Of a stretch of DNA of 9,134 bases, positions 4,568 through 9,134 are shown piece by piece (within the stretch, counting starts at the first letter, position 1; each line of letters opens with the position of its first letter). The notes below the pieces were generated by a model, which saw nothing but the letters and a program-made list of their open reading frames with translations, searched no databases and was not told where the DNA came from. A program made the translations under genes and the position numbers. The stretch spans positions 1 through 9,134 of the forward strand of contig JAJCYF010000090.1 of the NCBI GenBank assembly GCA_029263035.1, read 5' to 3'. The stretch comes from Actinomycetes bacterium (GTDB lineage Bacteria; Actinomycetota; CADDZG01; JAHWKV01).

Positions 4568-5449
4568 ATGATCACCTTCCGATATCACGTAGTTACCCTT
4601 GTTGCCGTTTTCATGGCGATCGGCCTCGGCGTTTTGTTCGGCGCCACCTTCATCGACCAGAACATCGTCGACAGTTTGAGGGCAACCCAGGCGCGCCTGG
4701 GCGACCGCAATGAGGCGCTCCGGGACCGCATAGTCAACCTCGAGGACGAAAACGAGGCGCTGCAGACCTTCACCGGCTCCACCCGTGACATCGTGGTCAG
4801 GAACTCCCTGACGGACGTGCCGGTGGTGCTGGTCACCTTCGAGTCGACTCCGGGCGATGCGGTGGACGCGGTGCGGGACACCCTGACTCTGGCCGGTGCC
4901 CGGACCGAAGGCCAGCTGATCCTGTCCGACCGGCTGGATCTGCGCTCCGAGGAGAACCGGCAGCGCCTGGCGGAGGTCCTGGAATCATCGTCCACCGACG
5001 CCGGGAGCCTTTCCGAGGAGCTGGTTGCCCAGCTCGGAACCGCGGTGTCCGGCCAGAACCCCGAGTTTTTGACCAGGCTGCTGGAGGCTGAGCTGGCCTC
5101 CGCGCCGATAGCGCTGCCGCCGGCTATCGCCGACCCGGCGCCGGCCGTCTTGTTGGTGGGCGGGAACCTATCCACCGAGGTCAACGACCGCATCGCCGTC
5201 CCGCTGGCCCAGATCCTGGGAAGTGGGACGACGGTTGCTGCGTTCGCCGAGAGCGGAGTGGACCTGCAGGCGCTCAAGCCTCTGCGGGACAACTCGGATC
5301 TTCGGATCATGACCGTGGACTCGGTGGAAACCCCGCTGGGCCAGTCGGCTCTGGCGGTGGGCCTCCAGGGCGCGCTGACCGGACAGTACGGACACTACGG
5401 GCGGGGCGAAGGCGCTACTACGGCACTGCCGGAGTTCGCGGGCGGCTAA
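4568..5449 (+). CDS. mctB: MctB/SteB-like membrane protein (copper transporter MctB family)
   Basis: A 293-residue member of the MctB family (Rv1698 in M. tuberculosis, linked to copper homeostasis). The equivalent gene next to corynebacterial steA is, as I recall, the partner steB. Residues 1-7 (MITFRYH) are the conserved start, and residues 8-28 form one membrane segment ending in GLGVLFGATFI. Residues about 34-66 make a coiled coil (SLRATQARLGDRNEALRDR, LEDENEAL). The rest is an alanine- and leucine-rich extracytoplasmic domain with VPVVLVTFESTPGDAV and PAVLLVGGNLS. It begins 6 bp after the steA stop without a good ribosome binding site, so translation is probably coupled. Whether it handles copper or only works with SteA at the septum cannot be told from sequence. 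Its stop codon directly abuts the stop of the next, convergent gene. Confidence 0.88.
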   Translation: MITFRYHVVTLVAVFMAIGLGVLFGATFIDQNIVDSLRATQARLGDRNEALRDRIVNLEDENEALQTFTGSTRDIVVRNSLTDVPVVLVTFESTPGDAVDAVRDTLTLAGARTEGQLILSDRLDLRSEENRQRLAEVLESSSTDAGSLSEELVAQLGTAVSGQNPEFLTRLLEAELASAPIALPPAIADPAPAVLLVGGNLSTEVNDRIAVPLAQILGSGTTVAAFAESGVDLQALKPLRDNSDLRIMTVDSVETPLGQSALAVGLQGALTGQYGHYGRGEGATTALPEFAGG

Positions 5450-5983
5450 CTAGTCGACCATCCGTTCGGAGGACTTGCGACGGTACCGCTCAAGGGAAAC
5501 CAAACCCTTAAGCGGCGCAAATCCCCACGAGGTGCGACGGCGGATGTCGGTTTCCATCTCGCTGATCGGCTTGTAGGGGTCGGATGAGGGGCGGTTCGGC
5601 GCCAGGGGTGGCTCCCACGGGTCCACCGGGTCGCCGGGCCCGCGGGGCTTGTCCAGACGGATGCCTCGAACCCCGCCCTCGTGCTGGAGTTCGGGGGCCC
5701 AGACTCCAATGACCTGATCGTGTTCGGCCCAGACGCCGGCGGGGACATCGACAAACGGTCCTCCGGTGTCGTACTCGGCACAGAATTCCAGCAGGTAGTT
5801 CTCCAGGAGCAGCCCCCGGGGGACCCGCACGACCGGACCGTTGTCGGTCTCGGCCTGCTCAAAGTTGAAGAAGTTGGTGAGTGTCATGTCGCGGCCCCCG
5901 CGCACCGGCATGCCGTCCGGCCCGTAGAGCCAGATGCCGTCGTCGCCGCGGAAGAAGCGTCCGTTGTCGCAGGTGAGTTTGAT
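5450..5983 (-). CDS. Hypothetical protein, probable ATC start codon
   Basis: The frame has no ATG, GTG or TTG near a ribosome binding site. A textbook GGAGG (5991-5995) lies seven bases before an ATC codon (5981-5983), giving a 177-residue protein that starts KLTCDNGRFFRG after the initiator. Further upstream the frame is a low-quality run through the end of the neighbouring gene. The nearest downstream ATG (5909-5911) has no such site and would cut off a motif-like N-terminus. The protein is soluble, with aromatic strands (DGIWLYGPDG, TLTNFFNFE), a middle part LLLENYLLEFCAEYDTGG, and then a proline-rich linker at about residues 113-139. I do not recognise the family. It lies 62 bp downstream of the DUF6629 gene, on the same strand. 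Its TAG stop touches the mctB stop with no gap. Confidence 0.7.
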   Translation of the reverse strand: MKLTCDNGRFFRGDDGIWLYGPDGMPVRGGRDMTLTNFFNFEQAETDNGPVVRVPRGLLLENYLLEFCAEYDTGGPFVDVPAGVWAEHDQVIGVWAPELQHEGGVRGIRLDKPRGPGDPVDPWEPPLAPNRPSSDPYKPISEMETDIRRRTSWGFAPLKGLVSLERYRRKSSERMVD

Positions 5984-5990
5984 GGTTCTA

Positions 5991-5995
5991 CCTCC
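5991..5995 (-). promoter_or_regulatory. Strong Shine-Dalgarno before an ATC codon
   Basis: On the minus strand GGAGG is followed by TAGAACC and then ATC. Spacing of seven bases is ideal for initiation, and it is this site that places the start of the hypothetical gene at 5983. An AT-rich stretch (about 6000-6035) just upstream stands out in GC-rich DNA and may hold a promoter, but no convincing -35/-10 pair is seen. Confidence 0.5.
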
Positions 5996-6045
5996 GGAAG
6001 TTTTAACAAAACTACCCGAAACTCCGAAATAAGTAGGTTGCCTGC

Positions 6046-6741
6046 TCAGCCGGAGTTGCCGAACCTCAACGACAGGGGGCGCCGGCGGATGGGAGCACGC
6101 GGGTTCCGGTGTGCCTCGGCGTACCTGAGATGAAGAGCGATCCCCGCACTGGCCAACGCCGCCCAGGCGCACCAGAGGGAGGTGAATCCGGTCCTGAGGG
6201 TCCAGGCCAGAAACACTGCAGCGCCCAGGTTGGCGATGCCGAAATACACGACGTGCCGGTATCGCGAGAGGAGCAGCGGCACGCATACCGCCGCCATATA
6301 GAGGGCGACGATCGGCCCCCCGAGAGTGAGGTTGGCCTCGTAGTAGAGATGAAACCGCCGTTCCTCAACCGTGACCGGACCGCCGATCATCTGAACCAGC
6401 AGCACCGTCGCGACAATGGCCCCGATCGCCAGCATCGCCGACATCAAGCCGCGCCGTTTACTTGACGGTTCGATGCCGATCACCCCGGCGGGGATCAGCA
6501 CCGGCAGGACACAAAAGGCGATCAGCAGGTAGGCCCACATCGCCAGGGTGCCCAGCGCCGGGGCAACCGTACCCCGCTCGCCCCACCAGACGAAGGTCTC
6601 GATCAGCTGGTGGGTGCCCAGGAGCATGGGGATGGCGGCCAGCGGGAGTTCCCGGCGGTGCCGTACGTGGGACAACGTGTTCATCCCGATACCGGTGATG
6701 ACCACTCCGGCCACCAGGTCCGCTTCAGGGGAGAAACACAT
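6046..6741 (-). CDS. DUF6629 family integral membrane protein
   Basis: The start is placed at ATG 6741, giving 231 residues, because the family begins with MCFSPEADLVAG. The reading frame allows 12 more residues upstream, but they do not resemble the family. Conserved features are RHRRELPLAAIPMLLGTHQLIE (residues about 29-49), VWWGERG, and a C-terminal GFTSLWCAWAALASAGIALHLR. About six to seven hydrophobic segments span the protein (near 8-22, 33-50, 66-91, 100-120, 142-159, 164-183 and 188-205), so it is a polytopic inner-membrane protein. The function of the family is unknown. The tail after about residue 208 is arginine-rich and presumably cytoplasmic. It follows the nuclease-fold gene by 64 bp on the same strand. 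A weak AAGGG precedes the ATG. Confidence 0.85.
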   Translation of the reverse strand: MCFSPEADLVAGVVITGIGMNTLSHVRHRRELPLAAIPMLLGTHQLIETFVWWGERGTVAPALGTLAMWAYLLIAFCVLPVLIPAGVIGIEPSSKRRGLMSAMLAIGAIVATVLLVQMIGGPVTVEERRFHLYYEANLTLGGPIVALYMAAVCVPLLLSRYRHVVYFGIANLGAAVFLAWTLRTGFTSLWCAWAALASAGIALHLRYAEAHRNPRAPIRRRPLSLRFGNSG

Positions 6742-6805
6742 GGAAACCCTTTTCGGACCATGTTGGCACGCGGCCATCGTACGCCGTTTGGGGGAGGCCG
6801 GCCGG

Positions 6806-7768
6806 TTACCTGATGTGGAACTCCGCCCAAAGGGGGTAGTGGTCGGACATTCGCCAGGACAGCGACTGCTTGGCCATGCCGGTCATGACGTATTGGGTGA
6901 AGTCAAAGTAGCCGGCGTTCTTGCGGTAGCTCAGCGAGAGTGCCGGAGACCCCGACTCACCGGTAAACCAGGCGATCTGGTCGTAGAAGTTGTCCTTGCT
7001 GTTGCCAAAGATCGTCCGGGGAACCAGGTTGAGCTCCGAAGGAGTCCTTAGGCCGGTGGAGGTGAAGGCCCGGTAGAGAGGGTCGCCGTGGCGGTCGATG
7101 TTGAAATCCCCCAAAACGATCAGGTTCTGGTGCCACGAGTGAATGTCCTTGGCCCACCTGGCCATATATTCGGCGATCGCTTTGAGCTCGGGAACCCGGT
7201 CTTTGGGATCCTTGCCGAAGATGACGTGGAGGGTGACCAGGATGAAAGTCTGCTTTCCCGACAGGAAGCTCACCGCGTAGGGGGTACGGGCGAACTGCTC
7301 CTCCAGTGCGTCCTTGGAACCCCGCTCCAGCCACTCCCTGGGAACCACCAGCTCGGCGGCCAGGCCGGAGGGCCTGGCGCGGCGCAGGTCGAAGACGAAG
7401 GCCAGGCGTTCGTCGTTTCCCCTGGCCCCCTCGGTGACATCGGTGAGGATCAGGCCCCAGTCCGGGCCGAGGATGTCCAGCATGTGCCGGAGCGATCTGA
7501 GGTTTCCCTTGGTCTCCTGGATGGCCACGACATCAAAGCGGCGCACGATGTTGGCGATGCAATGCAGGGAGAGCAGGTCCCTTTTGGGGCTGTCGTCTTC
7601 GCTCGAGCGCCACTTGTCCACCAGCCCCCCGAAGGCCCGGATGTTCCAGGTGCAGATGAGCAGGTTCTCGTCCAGGCGCTTGGCGGGGACATCTCGGTCC
7701 AGGGCCTGAACCAGGACGTCGATCTCCGCCTGGATGTCCGCTGGAAGGGGATCGGTTGCCTCGGGCAT
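6806..7768 (-). CDS. Endonuclease/exonuclease/phosphatase (EEP) fold protein
   Basis: A 320-residue metal-dependent EEP-family enzyme (DNase I / Mg2+-dependent phosphodiesterase fold). The catalytic motifs appear in order: TWNIR with its Asn (residues 40-44), IQETKG with the metal-binding Glu (83-88), LVTLH (177-181), GDFNID (220-225), a late DQIAW (263-267), and SDHYPLWAEF with the catalytic Asp-His (308-317). All key residues are present, so it is probably active. Its substrate could be a nucleic acid or a phosphoester and cannot be told apart here. There is no signal peptide, so it is cytoplasmic. ATG 7768 is preferred to an upstream TTG (7795) because the promoter's -10 box lies between the two, at 7779-7784, so transcripts start downstream of the TTG. 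The gene is divergent from the metallopeptidase gene at 7873. Confidence 0.9.
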   Translation of the reverse strand: MPEATDPLPADIQAEIDVLVQALDRDVPAKRLDENLLICTWNIRAFGGLVDKWRSSEDDSPKRDLLSLHCIANIVRRFDVVAIQETKGNLRSLRHMLDILGPDWGLILTDVTEGARGNDERLAFVFDLRRARPSGLAAELVVPREWLERGSKDALEEQFARTPYAVSFLSGKQTFILVTLHVIFGKDPKDRVPELKAIAEYMARWAKDIHSWHQNLIVLGDFNIDRHGDPLYRAFTSTGLRTPSELNLVPRTIFGNSKDNFYDQIAWFTGESGSPALSLSYRKNAGYFDFTQYVMTGMAKQSLSWRMSDHYPLWAEFHIR

Positions 7769-7778
7769 GGCAGGGAGG

Positions 7779-7807
7779 ATTCTAAACCTCGGCAAGTCTT
7801 TGGTTAA
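7779..7807 (-). promoter_or_regulatory. Sigma-A type promoter for the EEP gene
   Basis: Read on the minus strand, TTAACC (7802-7807) is followed after 17 bp by TAGAAT (7779-7784). These match TTGACA at four of six and TATAAT at five of six positions. The expected transcription start near 7772 leaves a leader of only a few bases before ATG 7768, and no Shine-Dalgarno sequence is present. The shared intergenic space also holds the upstream region of the + strand peptidase gene. Confidence 0.5.
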
Positions 7808-7872
7808 GCCGCAACCGTTCCCTGCCGATGGTGTAAGGAACTGACAACCTACGCCAAGGAATGGGGACCAAA

Positions 7873-9039
7873 ATGAACGGAAATCTGAAGGGCGCCTTGA
7901 AGGCTGCCGGAGTGGTCGCGATCTTTCTAGCGCTGACCATACCGTTGACCAGGTTCCTGGCCGATCCGCGTCTCGAAGACCGGGAGCCGGAGCCCATACC
8001 CGCCGCCTGGGTGCCCGTCGTCGATGAGCTGAAAGTCTTCGTTGAAGCCGAGCGGGGTCTCAAGTTCAAAGAGGAGGTTTCCATGGTCTTTCAGTCCGAG
8101 GAGGAGTTCCTGGAGGAGATAGAGGGAACCTCCGAGGACTACTACCAGCCGGACGCCGCCGATTCATACATCGCGCTCAAGGCCCTCAACCTGGTCGACC
8201 GCGGCCTGGACCTGGGGACCATGGAGGACCCGCTTCAGGGCGGGGGACTGGTTGGATACTACGACTCGATCTACGACGAGCTGGTTGTCCAGGGAACCGA
8301 GCCGACCCCGTTTGTCCGCATGATCCTGGTGCATGAGTTGACCCACGCCCTGCAGGACCAGCACTTCGACCTGGACAGTGTCCCGGCCGACACCGAGGAG
8401 GCGTACACCGCGTTCGCATCCCTGGTCGAGGGAGACGCTACCCGCATCGAGAATGCGTACTTCGCGTCGATGAGTCCGGAGGATCAGGCTTCGATCGTGG
8501 GCGACGGCGAGACCGAAGGTGAGGGCGTGAGCCCGTTTGCCGGCACCGAGGACCGTTCTCTTCAGACCCTGTCCATGCTCTCCGGCTTCCCGTACGAGGT
8601 GGGCTCGCTGTTCGTGGAGGACATCCTCAGTCAGGGCGGCCAGACCCAGGTGGACCGGGCGTTCAAATCGCCCCCGACCACTACCGAGCAGGTGCTGCAC
8701 ACCGAGCGTTTCCTCGATCGGGAAGACGCGGTGAAGGTGACCTCACCCCAGGCCGAGGCCGAGATCATCGAGGAGGGGATCTGGGGCGAAAGGGGCCTTT
8801 TGACCATGCTGCTTCAGACCATCGACCGGGAGCAGGCCCTGGCGGCCGGCGAAGGCTGGGCCGGCGACTACTACGTGGCCTGGAAGAGGGGCGGAACGGA
8901 CTGCGTGAGAATGAGCTTCGCCACCGACACCAGCCGGGACAAGGCAGAGCTGTTCGAGGCTTTGAAGGCCTGGTCGTTCACCCACCCCACCGCGGCGGTG
9001 ACCAACGGCAAAACCGTGCTGGTCCGGGCCTGCGCCTAG
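7873..9039 (+). CDS. Membrane-anchored HExxH metallopeptidase-like protein
   Basis: A 388-residue protein with an uncleaved-looking N-terminal anchor (KGALKAAGVVAIFLALTIPL, within residues about 6-26), then a probable extracytoplasmic domain. The zinc motif HELTH (residues 154-158, bases 8332-8346) is followed by ALQDQHFDLD. A Glu in LVEGDAT (residue 186) is a plausible third ligand, 32 residues after the first His, a gluzincin-like arrangement. Similar HELTHALQDQHFDL proteins occur in actinobacteria, Chloroflexi and haloarchaea as surface proteins; no substrate is known to me. ATG 7873 is preferred over ATG 7861: an AAGGA directly abuts the earlier codon, leaving no spacing, while AAGGAATGGGGA sits upstream of the later one. 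The gene overlaps the convergent partial gene by 4 bp at its 3' end. Confidence 0.85.
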   Translation: MNGNLKGALKAAGVVAIFLALTIPLTRFLADPRLEDREPEPIPAAWVPVVDELKVFVEAERGLKFKEEVSMVFQSEEEFLEEIEGTSEDYYQPDAADSYIALKALNLVDRGLDLGTMEDPLQGGGLVGYYDSIYDELVVQGTEPTPFVRMILVHELTHALQDQHFDLDSVPADTEEAYTAFASLVEGDATRIENAYFASMSPEDQASIVGDGETEGEGVSPFAGTEDRSLQTLSMLSGFPYEVGSLFVEDILSQGGQTQVDRAFKSPPTTTEQVLHTERFLDREDAVKVTSPQAEAEIIEEGIWGERGLLTMLLQTIDREQALAAGEGWAGDYYVAWKRGGTDCVRMSFATDTSRDKAELFEALKAWSFTHPTAAVTNGKTVLVRACA

Positions 9040-9134
9040 AGGCCGCCAAGCCACAGGCCCAGTCCGGCGGCCGTCAGGCCCGCCAGGACTGATCCGACGG
9101 CGTTGAGCCATGCGGCCGTGCGGTCGCCCTCCTT
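9036..9134 (-). CDS. crcB: Probable CrcB fluoride channel, C-terminal fragment
   Basis: Reading the minus strand from the window edge gives 32 open codons and a TAG stop (9036-9038). The fragment starts KEGDRTAAWLNAVGS and continues as a small-residue-rich membrane helix, VLAGLTAAGLGLWLGGL. This matches the usual C-terminus of CrcB/Fluc fluoride exporters, where an E(D)G...A.LN..GS segment precedes the last transmembrane helix rich in Gly, Ala and Leu. CrcB is a dual-topology dimeric channel that exports fluoride, often encoded as two tandem copies. Only the last quarter or so is visible, so other small membrane proteins remain possible. Its stop codon overlaps that of the metallopeptidase gene within CTAG. 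Confidence 0.6.
   Translation of the reverse strand, partial: KEGDRTAAWLNAVGSVLAGLTAAGLGLWLGGL

Noticed and set aside
4585..5310. 241-codon minus-strand frame
   Set aside because: It lies wholly inside mctB, and its Ser/Arg/Thr-rich product is typical of an antisense shadow.
5681..6133. 150-codon plus-strand frame
   Set aside because: It overlaps two minus-strand genes and has no motif or ribosome binding site.
5984..6286. Upstream extension of the 177-residue minus-strand gene to 278 residues
   Set aside because: The extra part is low-complexity sequence running into the DUF6629 coding region. The ribosome binding site at 5991-5995 sets a later start.
6798..6805. CCGGCCGG palindrome at the end of the EEP gene
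   Set aside because: It is short, self-complementary GC-rich sequence without a loop or T run, expected by chance in this base composition.
7088..7807. 239-codon plus-strand frame
   Set aside because: It is antisense to the EEP gene, whose complete set of catalytic motifs shows which strand is real.

Overview
The window looks like chromosomal DNA of an uncultured or poorly studied actinomycete (Actinomycetota). The GC content is high, and the core of the window is a steA-like gene followed 6 bp later by an mctB/steB-like gene. That pair sits side by side in mycobacteria and corynebacteria (Rv1697-Rv1698 in M. tuberculosis). A DUF6629-type membrane protein and a leaderless-looking promoter with a TANNNT -10 box point the same way. 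The exact lineage cannot be fixed from this sequence.

Positions 1 to about 2760 read as part of an integron gene-cassette array. Small genes all lie on the + strand and are separated by 63-67 bp imperfect inverted repeats at 384-446, 743-809, 1372-1437 and 1751-1814. Each repeat starts with a TAAC-type R'' box and ends with a GTTA-type R' box (GTTG in the third). A fifth, decayed copy may lie at 2682-2758. In three of the four clear sites the stop codon of the preceding gene lies inside R''. The cassettes carry: (1) a partial protein with a CPECGDIGC motif; (2) an 87-residue unknown; (3) a DUF433 antitoxin plus a frameshifted DUF5615/PIN-like toxin; (4) a 99-residue unknown; (5) a frameshifted SnoaL/NTF2-like protein plus an SRPBCC protein. 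No integrase gene is visible, so within the window this is a cluster of attC sites without intI.

From about 2895 the sequence becomes ordinary chromosome: a DUF1801 protein, then the steA-mctB pair, which probably acts in cell division and envelope functions. steA appears to start from a leaderless promoter with a perfect inverted repeat just upstream of its -10 box. Three genes follow on the - strand: a 177-residue unknown that seems to start at a non-standard ATC codon, a DUF6629 membrane protein, and an endonuclease/exonuclease/phosphatase-fold protein with its own promoter. A + strand membrane-anchored HExxH metallopeptidase-like gene starts divergently from the last of these. It ends tail to tail, with a 4-bp overlap, on what looks like the 3' end of a crcB fluoride-channel gene.

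The main discovery is the cassette array, with decaying genes and sites, next to a conserved cell-division locus in an actinobacterial background. All family names come from recognised motifs, not from database searches.
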